Positions 24,709 through 32,723 of a stretch of DNA of 64,000 nucleotides are shown here, in pieces. The stretch is from Streptomyces sp. DSM 110735 (lineage in GTDB: Bacteria > Actinomycetota > Actinomycetes > Streptomycetales > Streptomycetaceae). The first letter of the stretch is position 1, and each line of letters starts with the position of its first letter. The stretch is from NCBI RefSeq assembly GCF_016482685.1, contig NZ_JACYHF010000011.1, positions 158,573 through 222,572 on the forward strand. The letters are read 5' to 3'. The position numbers and the translations under genes are program-made. Below the pieces are notes generated by a model that was not told the DNA's origin, did no database searches, and was given only the letters and a program-made list of their open reading frames with translations.

Positions 24709-25116
24709 GTGCACGCATACGACACCCCGCAGCGCCGGCCGACCGCCCTCACCCCCGTACCGCTCGTCCGGCCGGGGCAGGACGGCACCGGCGCCCCCTC
24801 GGCCACGCCGATCTACGACACGCTCTACGCGGAGTGGGTCAAGACCTTCCGCACGCTGCCCGGCGACCGCAGCGGCGAGGAGGATCTGGAGTTCACGGCC
24901 TTCGGCAGCCTGCCGCAGAGCACCGGTTCGTACGGCGGGCACCGGCCGGGCTCGTTCAGCAGCTCCTACAGCGCCTACAGCGCGGGGGCGTACAGCGCGC
25001 GGCAGCAGTCGCAGTCCCAGTGGCAGCGGATCGGCACGATCGGGCGCCCGCAGGAGCCCGAGGCGCCGCGCCCGGACCGGGCGGCGCTGCCCCCGGCGCC
25101 GCGCCAGGGGAGCTGA
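24709..25116 (+). CDS. conserved hypothetical protein, Ser/Tyr/Gln-rich tail
   Basis: A 135-aa soluble protein with no recognised domain. The N-terminal half is ordered-looking (TPIYDTLYAEWVKTFRTLPG, DRSGEEDLEFTAFGSLP). The second half is low-complexity (FSSSYSAYSAGAYSARQQ), followed by WQRIGTIGRPQEPEAPRPD. It starts with GTG at 24709, and codon use is normal for the genome, unlike the preceding tract. It converges with der across a strong terminator. Confidence 0.7.
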   Translation: MHAYDTPQRRPTALTPVPLVRPGQDGTGAPSATPIYDTLYAEWVKTFRTLPGDRSGEEDLEFTAFGSLPQSTGSYGGHRPGSFSSSYSAYSAGAYSARQQSQSQWQRIGTIGRPQEPEAPRPDRAALPPAPRQGS

Positions 25117-25126
25117 ACAGACGCCG

Positions 25127-25169
25127 AAGGGCGGTCACCGGTTCCGAGGAGAACCGCTGACCGCCCTTT
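25127..25169. terminator. bidirectional terminator between the hypothetical gene and der
   Basis: AAGGGCGGTCA (25127-25137) and TGACCGCCCTT (25158-25168) pair perfectly, with an inner CGGTTC/GAACCG stem, and are followed by T on the plus strand. It lies between convergent genes. Confidence 0.85.
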
Positions 25170-25180
25170 CGTCGTGCCCG

Positions 25181-26665
25181 TTACTTCTTCTTCGCGCCGC
25201 GCTTCTCGCGCACCCGCACCGAGATGTGGATCGGGGTGCCCTCGAAGCCGAACTCCTCGCGCAGGCGGCGCTCGATGAAGCGCCGGTAGCCCGCCTCGAT
25301 GAAGCCGGAGGCGAAGAGGACGAAGCGCGGGGGCTTGGTGCCCGCCTGGGTGCCGAACAGGATGCGCGGCTGCTTGCCGCCCCGGACCGGGTGCGGGTGG
25401 GCGGCGGCCAGCTCGCCGAGGAAGGCGTTCAGACGGCCGGTGGGGACGCGGGTCTCCCAGCCCTCCAGCGCGGTCTCGATCGCCGGGACCAGCTTCTCCA
25501 TGTGGCGCCCGGTACGGGCGGAGACGTTGACGCGCGGGGCCCAGGCGACCTGGCCCAGCTCGGTCTCGATCTCGCGCTCCAGGTAGTAGCGGCGCTCCTC
25601 GTCGAGGCTGTCCCACTTGTTGAAGGCGAGCACCACGGCGCGGCCCGCCTCGACCGCCATGGTGACGATGCGCTGGTCCTGGATCGAGATGTTCTCGGAG
25701 GCGTCCAGCAGGATGACGGCGACCTCCGCCTTCTCCACGGCGGCGGCCGTGCGCAGGGAGGCGTAGTAGTCGGCGCCCTGCTGGAGGTGGACGCGCTTGC
25801 GGATGCCCGCGGTGTCGACGAACTTCCAGGTCTTGCCGCCGAGGTCGATCATCTCGTCGACCGGGTCGCGGGTGGTGCCCGCCAGCTCGTTGACGACGAC
25901 GCGCTCCTCGCCCGCGACCTTGTTCAGCAGCGAGGACTTGCCGACGTTCGGGCGGCCGATCAGGGCGATGCGGCGGGGACCGCCGACACCGGGACCGCCG
26001 AAGGTCTGCGCGGGCGCCTCGGGCAGCGCCTCCAGGACGGCGTCCAGCATGTCGCCGGTGCCGCGGCCGTGCAGCGCGGAGACCGGGTGCGGCTCGCCGA
26101 GACCGAGGGACCACAGGTAGGCGGCGTCGGACTCGCCGGACAGACCGTCAACCTTGTTGGCGGCCAGCACGACCGGCTTGCCCGCCTTGCGCAGCAGCCG
26201 GACGACCGCCTCGTCGGTGTCGGTGGCGCCGACCTTGGCGTCCACCACGAAGACGACCGCGTCGGCGGCCTCGATCGCGTACTCCGCCTGGGCGGCCACG
26301 GAGGCGTCGATGCCGAGGACGTCCTGCTCCCAGCCGCCGGTGTCGACGACCTTGAAGCGGCGGCCCGCCCACTCCGCCTCATAGGTGACGCGGTCGCGGG
26401 TGACGCCCGGCTTGTCCTCGACGACCGCCTCACGGCGACCGATGATCCGGTTCACCAGGGTCGACTTGCCGACATTGGGGCGGCCGACGACGGCGAGCAC
26501 GGGAAGGGGGCCGTGGCCCGCCTCCTCGATGGCGCCCTCGACAGCCTCGATGTCGAAGCCCTCGTCCGCGGCGAGCTGCATGAACTCCGCGTACTCGGCG
26601 TCGCCGAGAGCCCCGTGCTCGTACTCGTGCGCGGCCGAGCCGTCGGGCTGGTTCTGGTCGTTCAT
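25181..26665 (-). CDS. der: ribosome-associated GTPase Der (EngA)
   Basis: A 494-aa double GTPase needed for 50S ribosome assembly. Two G domains are visible: GRPNVGKSTLVNRIIG with DKPGVTRDRV and VDTGGWE (first), and GRPNVGKSSLLNKVAG with AGTTRDPVDEMID, VDTAGIRKR and AFNKWD (second). The C-terminal KH-like domain ends in a basic KKRGAKKK. The N-terminus carries about 55 acidic extra residues (EYEHGALGDAEYAEF), common in actinobacteria. It is the last gene of a minus-strand cluster tyrA-cmk-plsC-der. Confidence 0.95.
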   Translation of the reverse strand: MNDQNQPDGSAAHEYEHGALGDAEYAEFMQLAADEGFDIEAVEGAIEEAGHGPLPVLAVVGRPNVGKSTLVNRIIGRREAVVEDKPGVTRDRVTYEAEWAGRRFKVVDTGGWEQDVLGIDASVAAQAEYAIEAADAVVFVVDAKVGATDTDEAVVRLLRKAGKPVVLAANKVDGLSGESDAAYLWSLGLGEPHPVSALHGRGTGDMLDAVLEALPEAPAQTFGGPGVGGPRRIALIGRPNVGKSSLLNKVAGEERVVVNELAGTTRDPVDEMIDLGGKTWKFVDTAGIRKRVHLQQGADYYASLRTAAAVEKAEVAVILLDASENISIQDQRIVTMAVEAGRAVVLAFNKWDSLDEERRYYLEREIETELGQVAWAPRVNVSARTGRHMEKLVPAIETALEGWETRVPTGRLNAFLGELAAAHPHPVRGGKQPRILFGTQAGTKPPRFVLFASGFIEAGYRRFIERRLREEFGFEGTPIHISVRVREKRGAKKK

Positions 26666-26728
26666 GAAGTCCGTACCTCGTCGTCGTTCGTGGTGATCGG
26701 TGGAAGTGGCCCGATTCGGGCGGTTCCA

Positions 26729-27397
26729 CTACTCAAGTGTCGCCCAGCGCCCGGTCAGGCGCCTGGCGTTTTCCAGGTGTGCGGTGAGCCGCTTCTGGAT
26801 GCGCTCGGTCGCCTGGTCCAGCGCCTTGCGCGTACGCAGCCCGCTGCCGTCACCCGCTTCGAACGGGTCTCCGAAGACCACGTCCACGCGCGAGCGCAGC
26901 GGCGGCAGCGCCTTGATCAGGCGCCCGGGCTTCTCGGCGCTGCCGAGCACGCCCACGGGCACGATCGGCGCACCGCTGCGCACCGCGAAGTAGGCGAGCC
27001 CCGCGCGCAGCGAAGCGAAGTCGCCCTCGCCCCGGGTGCCCTCCGGGAAGATGCCGAGGACGCCGCCGCTCTCCAGGACGCCGAGCGCCCGGGCGATGGC
27101 GGTGCGGTCGGCGCTCGTGCGGTCCACCTTGAGCTGGCCGATGCCGGTCAAGAAGGGGTCCAGCGGACCGGTGAACGCCTCCTGCTTGATCAGGAAGTGC
27201 GTCGGCCGGGGCGCCACGCCCATGACCATGGGTCCGTCGATGTTGTGCGAGTGGTTGACGGCGAAGATCACCGGTCCGCTCGCGGGCACCTTCCAGGCGC
27301 CGAGCACGCGCGGTCGCCACAGGCCGTACATCAGGCCGACGCCGATGCGCCGGCCGATCTCGGCGCCCCGCTCGGAGGGCAGAGCCGGGTCGCTCAC
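26729..27397 (-). CDS. plsC: 1-acyl-sn-glycerol-3-phosphate acyltransferase
   Basis: A 222-aa membrane-associated acyltransferase of phospholipid synthesis. It has the HX4D catalytic motif (NHSHNIDG), the acceptor-binding FPEGTRGEGDF (EGTR) and the downstream VPVGVLGSAEK block of the LPLAT family. By family it transfers an acyl chain to lysophosphatidic acid or a similar acceptor. GTG 27397 overlaps the cmk stop by 4 nt (GTGA), which fixes the start and implies coupling with cmk. Confidence 0.88.
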   Translation of the reverse strand: MSDPALPSERGAEIGRRIGVGLMYGLWRPRVLGAWKVPASGPVIFAVNHSHNIDGPMVMGVAPRPTHFLIKQEAFTGPLDPFLTGIGQLKVDRTSADRTAIARALGVLESGGVLGIFPEGTRGEGDFASLRAGLAYFAVRSGAPIVPVGVLGSAEKPGRLIKALPPLRSRVDVVFGDPFEAGDGSGLRTRKALDQATERIQKRLTAHLENARRLTGRWATLE

Positions 27398-28086
27398 TTC
27401 CCGGCCCGCTTCTCCTCGACCAGCGTGACGACGCACTCGATGACCTGGGCGAGGGTCAGCTCGGTGGTGTCCACCTCGACCGCGTCGTCCGCCTTGGCGA
27501 GCGGGGAGGTCTTGCGGCTGGAGTCGGCCGCGTCCCGCTTGATCAGAGCCTCGCGGGTGGCGTTGACGTCGGCGCCCTTCAGCTCACCGCTGCGGCGGGC
27601 GGCGCGGGCCTCCGGGGAGGCGGTGAGGAAGATCTTGAGGTCGGCGTCGGGCAGCACGGTGGTGCCGATGTCGCGGCCCTCGACGACGATGCCCAGCTCG
27701 GCGGAGGTGGCGATCGTGCGCTGCAGCTCGGTGATCCGGGTGCGCACCTCGGGCACCGCGCTGACCGCGCTGACCTTGGAGGTGACCTCCTGGGTGCGGA
27801 TCGGGGCGGCCACGTCGTACCCGTCCACCGTGATGGTGGGGGCGGACGGGTCGGTGCCGGAGACGATCTCGGGCTTCCCGGCGACGGCGGCGATCGCGGT
27901 CGGGTCGTCCAGGTCGATGCCGTTGGTCACCATCCACCAGGTGATGGCCCGGTACTGCGCGCCGGTGTCCAGGTAGCTGAGACCGAGCTGCGCGGCGACG
28001 GCCTTCGACGTGCTCGACTTGCCCGTGCCGGAGGGGCCGTCGATCGCGACGATCACGGGCTTGGTCGGGGCGGCGCCGTTTTCCAC
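27394..28086 (-). CDS. cmk: cytidylate kinase
   Basis: A 230-aa kinase that phosphorylates CMP/dCMP. The P-loop DGPSGTGKSSTSKAVA lies near residue 17, followed by YLDTGAQYRAITWW (CMP-binding start), VVEGRDIGTTVLPDADLKIFL and RDAADSSRKTSPLAKADDA (LID region), all typical of Cmk. It starts with GTG. It stands between tyrA and plsC/der, the arrangement also found in mycobacteria next to scpAB. Confidence 0.95.
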   Translation of the reverse strand: MENGAAPTKPVIVAIDGPSGTGKSSTSKAVAAQLGLSYLDTGAQYRAITWWMVTNGIDLDDPTAIAAVAGKPEIVSGTDPSAPTITVDGYDVAAPIRTQEVTSKVSAVSAVPEVRTRITELQRTIATSAELGIVVEGRDIGTTVLPDADLKIFLTASPEARAARRSGELKGADVNATREALIKRDAADSSRKTSPLAKADDAVEVDTTELTLAQVIECVVTLVEEKRAGK

Positions 28087-28175
28087 GGGAGGGCACCTTC
28101 CTGGTGAAGGGTGGGCGGTGGGGTGCGGGACGCGAGGGCGCCCCGCACAAGGTTACTGGGTGTGGGTCACTCGTA

Positions 28176-28189
28176 CGGACGTACGTCCG
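28176..28189. promoter_or_regulatory. 14-bp palindrome between tyrA and cmk
   Basis: CGGACGTACGTCCG is a perfect palindrome in the 140-nt gap, 38 nt downstream of the tyrA stop and about 90 nt upstream of cmk. It may be an operator for a cmk promoter; the stem is too short for a convincing terminator. Confidence 0.3.
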
Positions 28190-28226
28190 CCCCGGGACCA
28201 GCAGACCTTGAGCTGCCGGACCTTCG

Positions 28227-29312
28227 CTACTGCCGCAGCGCCCAGCCGCGCTCGCGCAGCGCCTCGGTCAGGACGGGCACCGCCTTGGGCTCGACCATGA
28301 GCTGGACGAGACCTGCCTGCTGCCCGGTGGCGTGCTCGATACGGACGTCCTCCACGTTGACCCCGGCGCGGCCCGCGTCCGCGAAGATGCGGGCGAGCTG
28401 TCCGGGCTGGTCGTCGATGAGGACGGCGACGGTCTCGTAGGCGCGCGGGGCGGAGCCGTGCTTGCCGGGCACCCGGACCTGTCCGGCGTTGCCGCGCCGC
28501 AGCACGTCCTCGATGCCCGCGCCGCCCGCGCGCCGCTTGTCCTCGTCGGAGGACTGCAGGGCACGCAGCGCGCGCACGGTCTCGTCCAGGTCGGCGGAGA
28601 CGTCCGCGAGGAGGTCGGCGACGGGTCCGGGGTTGGCGGAGAGGATGTCGATCCACATCCGGGGGTCGGAGGCGGCGATCCGGGTCACGTCCCGGATGCC
28701 CTGCCCGCACAGCCGTACGGCAGCCTCCTCGGCGTTCTCCAGACGCGCCGCGACCATGCTGGAGACCAGGTGCGGCATGTGGGAGACGAGGGCGACGGCG
28801 CGGTCGTGGGCGTCGGCGTCCATGACGACCGGCACGGCACGGCAGTGCGAGACCAGCTCCAGGGCGAGGTTCAGCACCTCGGTGTCGGTGTCCCGGGTGG
28901 GCGTGAGCACCCACGGGCGCCCCTCGAAGAGGTCGGCGGTGGCGGCCAGCGGGCCGGACTTCTCGCGCCCGGACATGGGGTGGGTGCCGATGTACGCCGA
29001 GAGGTCGAGGCCGAGCGCCTCCAGCTCGCGGCGCGGACCGCCCTTGACGCTGGCCACGTCGATGTAGCCGCGGGCCACGCCCCGGCGCATGGCGTCGGCG
29101 AGGACGGCGGCGACGTGCGCGGGCGGGGCGGCGACGATCGCGAGGTCGACGGGACCCTCGGGCGGCGCGTCGGTACCGGCGCCGAGCGCGGCGGCGGTAC
29201 GGGCCTGCCCGGGGTCGTGGTCGGAGAGGTGGACGGTGACGCCCCGCTGGGTGAGGGCGAGCGCGGCGGAGGTGCCGATGAGCCCGGTGCCGATGACGAG
29301 TGCGGTCCTCAC
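28227..29312 (-). CDS. tyrA: prephenate dehydrogenase
   Basis: A 361-aa enzyme converting prephenate to 4-hydroxyphenylpyruvate in tyrosine synthesis. The Rossmann motif VIGTGLIGTSAALAL at the N-terminus binds NAD(P). HPMSGREKSGPLAA contains the substrate-binding His region, and VSHMPHLVSSMVAARL follows. A C-terminal ACT domain (ETVAVLIDDQPGQLARIFAD, VNVEDVRIEHATGQQAGLV) suggests feedback control by tyrosine. It starts with GTG and is divergent from the Rieske gene. Confidence 0.93.
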   Translation of the reverse strand: MRTALVIGTGLIGTSAALALTQRGVTVHLSDHDPGQARTAAALGAGTDAPPEGPVDLAIVAAPPAHVAAVLADAMRRGVARGYIDVASVKGGPRRELEALGLDLSAYIGTHPMSGREKSGPLAATADLFEGRPWVLTPTRDTDTEVLNLALELVSHCRAVPVVMDADAHDRAVALVSHMPHLVSSMVAARLENAEEAAVRLCGQGIRDVTRIAASDPRMWIDILSANPGPVADLLADVSADLDETVRALRALQSSDEDKRRAGGAGIEDVLRRGNAGQVRVPGKHGSAPRAYETVAVLIDDQPGQLARIFADAGRAGVNVEDVRIEHATGQQAGLVQLMVEPKAVPVLTEALRERGWALRQ

Positions 29313-29665
29313 CGGGTGCCGCCCTGCCGCCGGACGCCGCTCACGTGGGAAAAGCCCTCGGGACGCCGTGTGGGACCGGCCTCGTCCCGCCGCCGCGGGA
29401 CCGCCCCCCGGACCGCTCGTACCGCCACTGCCCTGCTCCTCACTGGCTCGCGCGCCGACCGGACCCGGCGCGCTGCGTAGGCGTCCAGCCTAGTCAGCCC
29501 GGGCGGTGGGGACGGACGGCAGGAGGGGCCGATCCGGTGACGGGGGGCTGCCGCTTCCTTCGTCCCGGCCCGCATCGGTGCCAAAATGCCCGGGCATCCG
29601 GCTTTCCTCACCTTTGCGGCTGTCCGTCGCCGACGGGCGGCGCGACGTACGTTCGGAGTGACGAC
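29313..29665. other. divergent region tyrA / Rieske gene
   Basis: 353 nt. The right end carries GGAG 7 nt before ATG 29666. An AT-richer patch with GTGCCAAAATGCCCG lies near 29578. No gene, attenuator or clear operator was recognised. Confidence 0.4.
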
Positions 29666-30100
29666 ATGACCCAGCCCGCGACACGGCGCACGCTTCTCGC
29701 GACGGGCGCCGCCACGCTCGCCGTCTGCTGTGTGGGATGCGGTGGCGAGGACTCGGCGGGCTCCACCGCCGACGCGACCCCCGCCACCCCCGAGAACGGC
29801 TCCGCCCCGGCCGCGCAGGCGCTGGCGCGGACCGCCGACATCCCGGAGGGCGGCGGCAAGATCTTCGCTGACGAGAAGATCGTGGTGACCCAGCCGGTCA
29901 AGGGCGAGTACAAGGCGTTCTCGGCCCTCTGCACCCACCAGGGCTGCGCGCTGAACCAGGTCGCGGACGGCACGGTGGACTGCCCCTGCCACGGCTCCAG
30001 GTTCCGCATCACGGACGGCTCGGTGGCGCACGGTCCGGCCACCCAGCCTCTTGCCGCCAAGCCGATCAAGGTGCAGGGAAACTCGATCACCCTGGGGTGA
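29666..30100 (+). CDS. exported Rieske [2Fe-2S] protein, Tat/lipoprotein type
   Basis: A 144-aa electron-transfer protein. The signal has a twin-arginine start (RRTLLATG, Arg 7-8) and a Cys-rich hydrophobic end (AVCCVGCGG), with Cys 25 as possible lipidation site. The Rieske cluster ligands are Cys89 and His91 (CTHQGC) and Cys106 and His109 (CPCHGS); Cys94 and Cys108 form the expected disulphide. It resembles the small stand-alone Rieske proteins of Streptomyces rather than the QcrA subunit. The partner is unknown. ATG 29666 has GGAG at proper distance, and the RR motif follows closely. Confidence 0.88.
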   Translation: MTQPATRRTLLATGAATLAVCCVGCGGEDSAGSTADATPATPENGSAPAAQALARTADIPEGGGKIFADEKIVVTQPVKGEYKAFSALCTHQGCALNQVADGTVDCPCHGSRFRITDGSVAHGPATQPLAAKPIKVQGNSITLG

Positions 30101-30122
30101 CCCCACCGCGTACGCTCCCGCC

Positions 30123-30878
30123 ATGCACCCCGCCGACCTGGTCCGCGACCACACCGTCTACGCCTGTGTCATGGGCTCACGCGCCTTCGGCCTGGCCACC
30201 GGCGCGAGCGACACCGACCGGCGGGGCGTCTATCTGGCCCCGACTCCCCTGTTCTGGCGTTTCGAGAAGCCGCCGACGCATGTCGAGGGTCCGGGCGAGG
30301 AGCGGTTCTCCTGGGAGCTGGAGCGCTTCTGCGAGCTGGCCCTGCGCGCCAACCCGAACATCCTGGAGTGTCTGCACTCCCCGCTGGTGGAGCAACTGAC
30401 CGACACCGGGCGCGAGTTGCTCTCGCTGCGCGGCGCCTTCCTCTCCCGCCGGGTCCACGCCACCTTCACCGGGTACGCGCTCGGCCAGCGCCGCAAGCTG
30501 GACGCCGACGTCCGCACGACCGGCGCCCCCCGCTGGAAGCACGCGATGCACCTCCTGCGCCTTTTGACGAGCGCCCGCGATCTCCTGCGCACCGGCGAAC
30601 TCCGTCTGGACGTGGGCGCCGAGCGCGAGCCCCTCCTCGCGGTGAAGCGGGGTGAGATCCCCTGGGCGGAGATCGAGTCCCGCATGGCCAGGCTGTCCGA
30701 GGAGACCGACGAGGCGCTGCGCCGCACCCCGCTCCCGGCGGAGCCGGACCACGCCCGCGTGGCCGACTTCCTCTACCGCGCGCGCCGGGACTCAGCCCGG
30801 TCGGCCTCAGCCCAGTCGCAGGCGCACCACGAACTCGTGCAGGGCGTCGTGGGCGGTGACGGCGTCCGGCAGGACTGA
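30123..30878 (+). CDS. RlaP-type nucleotidyltransferase A
   Basis: A 251-aa protein of the DNA polymerase beta-like nucleotidyltransferase fold. The active-site pattern is GSRAFGLATGASDTDRRGVY (GS followed by a DxD-like DTD), then KPPTHVEGPGEERFSWELER and ANPNILECLHSPLV, matching the YcgL/RlaP family (pfam10127). RlaP proteins are predicted to act in RNA repair or modification. There is no Shine-Dalgarno: TACGCT lies 6 nt before the ATG, so a leaderless mRNA starting just after the Rieske stop is likely. The last 72 nt (HHELVQGVVGGDGVRQD) overlap the end of the convergent second RlaP gene. Confidence 0.8.
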   Translation: MHPADLVRDHTVYACVMGSRAFGLATGASDTDRRGVYLAPTPLFWRFEKPPTHVEGPGEERFSWELERFCELALRANPNILECLHSPLVEQLTDTGRELLSLRGAFLSRRVHATFTGYALGQRRKLDADVRTTGAPRWKHAMHLLRLLTSARDLLRTGELRLDVGAEREPLLAVKRGEIPWAEIESRMARLSEETDEALRRTPLPAEPDHARVADFLYRARRDSARSASAQSQAHHELVQGVVGGDGVRQD

Positions 30879-31553
30879 GGCGGTCTGCGCCTCGTCGAGC
30901 CGTACGTGCAGCCGCTCGACATCGGCGCGTACGCGCTCGCGGTCCACCTCGGCGTCCCCGTGCTCCCGCTCGGCCTTGGCCGCGATCAGCTCGGGCAGAT
31001 AGCCGGGGGCGTCCAACTGGCCGAGCAGCGTGGGCAGATGGGCTTCCACTTCGCCGGTGCCCATCAGGTGGACGCCGGTGAGCAGGACGCGGAACGTGTA
31101 GAGCAGGGGCTTGAGTTCGCCGGTCTTCTCGAACAGCCGCCACTGGGTGGCCGCGAAGCCCCGGTAGTGGTGGGCGTGGTGGCTGGTGAGGACGCCCGGC
31201 GCGAGGGCGGCCAGTTCCTTGTGGGCGTCGGTGGTGTGGACGACCAGGGGCGAGAGGAGCTGCTCCAGCACGTAGCCGTTGCGCCGGAGCATCAGCCGGA
31301 CGAACTTGCGCAGGTCGTGGGTGACGAGGTCCATCTCGACGCCGTCGCGGACCCAGTCCCGGGAGCGGGTCTCCTCCGGCTCGCGCAGTCCGACCAGGTC
31401 GGCGGCGGGCAGCAGATGGACACCGCGCAGGTCCACGTCGGAGTCCCGGGACGGGAAGCCGTAGAGGTGGGCTCCGGAGACGGTCGCGAACAGCAGGGGG
31501 TGGGGCTGTTCCGCGATCACGGGCGTCAGGTCCATGCCGAGAGCGTCGATCAT
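30807..31553 (-). CDS. RlaP-type nucleotidyltransferase B
   Basis: A 248-aa paralogue of the preceding enzyme on the opposite strand. The active site reads SGAHLYGFPSRDSDVDLRGV, with the DSDVD metal-binding pair, then DLVTHDLRKFVRLMLRRNG, EQLLSPLVV and LKPLLYTFRVLLTGVHLM. Family function is predicted nucleotidyl transfer, possibly on RNA ends. The ATG at 31553 lies 4 nt after the ADP-ribosylglycohydrolase stop; ATG 31565, which overlaps that gene, is an alternative. The two genes are almost surely co-transcribed. The 3' ends of the two RlaP genes overlap tail to tail by 72 nt. Confidence 0.8.
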   Translation of the reverse strand: MIDALGMDLTPVIAEQPHPLLFATVSGAHLYGFPSRDSDVDLRGVHLLPAADLVGLREPEETRSRDWVRDGVEMDLVTHDLRKFVRLMLRRNGYVLEQLLSPLVVHTTDAHKELAALAPGVLTSHHAHHYRGFAATQWRLFEKTGELKPLLYTFRVLLTGVHLMGTGEVEAHLPTLLGQLDAPGYLPELIAAKAEREHGDAEVDRERVRADVERLHVRLDEAQTASVLPDAVTAHDALHEFVVRLRLG

Positions 31554-31557
31554 GGGC

Positions 31558-32580
31558 CTAAGCATCCCAGAGCGTCCCCAGCTCCAGCAGATCGTCCCGG
31601 TACTCGATGCGCTCCGCCCACGCCTGCGGCCAGGCGTCCGCGCCGAGCCAGGCGCCCGCGAAGGCGCCGGTCAGACAGGCGATGGAGTCCGAGTCACCGG
31701 CGGTGCAGGCGGCGCGGCGCAGGGCGAGGACGGGGTCGGCGGGGAACCACAGGAAGCAGAGCAGCCCGGTGGCCAGCGCCTCCTCGGCGATCCAGCCCTC
31801 GCCGGTGGCCAGACAGGGGTCGGTCTCCGGGGAGACGGTACGGACCGCGTCCTGGAGGCGGTCGAGGATCGCCAGGCACTCGTCCCAGCCCCGGGCGATG
31901 AAGTGCTCGGGGCTCGGGTCCTGGGCGCGGGTCCACAGGTCGCCGAGCCAGGTGTGGTCGTAGTGGGTGCGGTGGTCGAGGGCGTAGGAGCGCAGGCGGC
32001 CGACCAGTCCGGTGGGGTCGGTGCCCTGGGCGAGCAGCCACACGGCGTGCGCGGTGAGGTCGGAGGCGGCGAGCGCGGTGGGGTGTCCGTGGGTGAGGGC
32101 GGACTGCAACTGGGCGGCGCCGGAGCGCTGTTCGGGACTCAGACCGGGCGCCAGACCGAGCGGGGCGACCCGCATGTTGGCACCGCATCCCTTGGAGTGG
32201 ATCTGGCTGGCGTCCTGCCAGACCCGGCCCTCCGCCTTCAGCAGCTCGCACGCCGTCAGGCAGGTCCGGCCGGGGGCGCGGTTGTTCTCCGGCGACTCGT
32301 ACCAGTCCACGAACTCCTCGCGCAGCGGCCGCTCCAGCCGCTTCGGCGCGAGATGCCCCCGCTCCATCGCCGTCCGCAGGGCGCGCCCGAGCGCGAGGGT
32401 CATCTGCGTGTCGTCGGAGACGAAGGCGCGCCCGGGCAGTTCCCTCTCGCGCCAGGGACCGCACTTGGCGAGGATCGAGGGCACGTCGTTGAACTCGGTG
32501 GGAAATCCCAGGGCGTCGCCGAGGGCGAGGCCGAGCAGGGAACCGGTGGCGGCGCGCTTTCCCGCGGGGGTGGTGGTCAT
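31558..32580 (-). CDS. ADP-ribosylglycohydrolase family protein
   Basis: A 340-aa ARH-fold hydrolase. The N-terminal GSLLGLALGDALGFPTEF is typical of the family, FVSDDTQMTLALGRAL gives the first metal-binding Asp cluster (DDT), and GDSDSIACLTGAFAGAWLG gives the second (DSDS), the two sites that bind paired Mg ions. ARH enzymes remove ADP-ribose from proteins, nucleic acids or small molecules. The ATG at 32580 has GGAAGG 8 nt upstream. It is followed directly by an RlaP nucleotidyltransferase, an association that suggests nucleic-acid or nucleotide end-processing. Confidence 0.87.
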   Translation of the reverse strand: MTTTPAGKRAATGSLLGLALGDALGFPTEFNDVPSILAKCGPWRERELPGRAFVSDDTQMTLALGRALRTAMERGHLAPKRLERPLREEFVDWYESPENNRAPGRTCLTACELLKAEGRVWQDASQIHSKGCGANMRVAPLGLAPGLSPEQRSGAAQLQSALTHGHPTALAASDLTAHAVWLLAQGTDPTGLVGRLRSYALDHRTHYDHTWLGDLWTRAQDPSPEHFIARGWDECLAILDRLQDAVRTVSPETDPCLATGEGWIAEEALATGLLCFLWFPADPVLALRRAACTAGDSDSIACLTGAFAGAWLGADAWPQAWAERIEYRDDLLELGTLWDA

Positions 32581-32673
32581 GGGTACGCCCTTCCGGACGC
32601 ACCCCGCCCCGGCCCCCGTTGGTCCGGCCGCATGGCCCGCCCGACTAATCGTCAGGTTGACCATAAAGCCGGA

Positions 32674-32704
32674 CCGGGGCGGGCGGCAAGGGCACCCGCC
32701 CCGG
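32674..32704 (-). terminator. terminator after rluB
   Basis: CCGGGGCGGG (32674-32683) and CCCGCCCCGG (32695-32704) form a perfect 10-bp stem with an 11-nt loop, 20 nt beyond the rluB stop. It ends the parA-scpAB-rluB operon and separates it from the ADP-ribosylglycohydrolase gene. Confidence 0.7.
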
Positions 32705-32723
32705 GGTCGGTCCAGAGGTCGGC

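Noticed and set aside
24124..24942. Several long Pro/Arg- or Gly/Trp-rich open frames on both strands
   Set aside because: They arise from the C-rich repeat tract, lack ribosome-binding sites and have repetitive, non-homologous-looking translations.
30807..30878. Treating the overlap of the two RlaP genes as a frameshift or false 3' end
   Set aside because: Both frames keep good codon bias up to their catalytic regions, and the first gene simply runs on to the next stop. A truncated true end cannot be excluded, but no evidence for a frameshift was seen.
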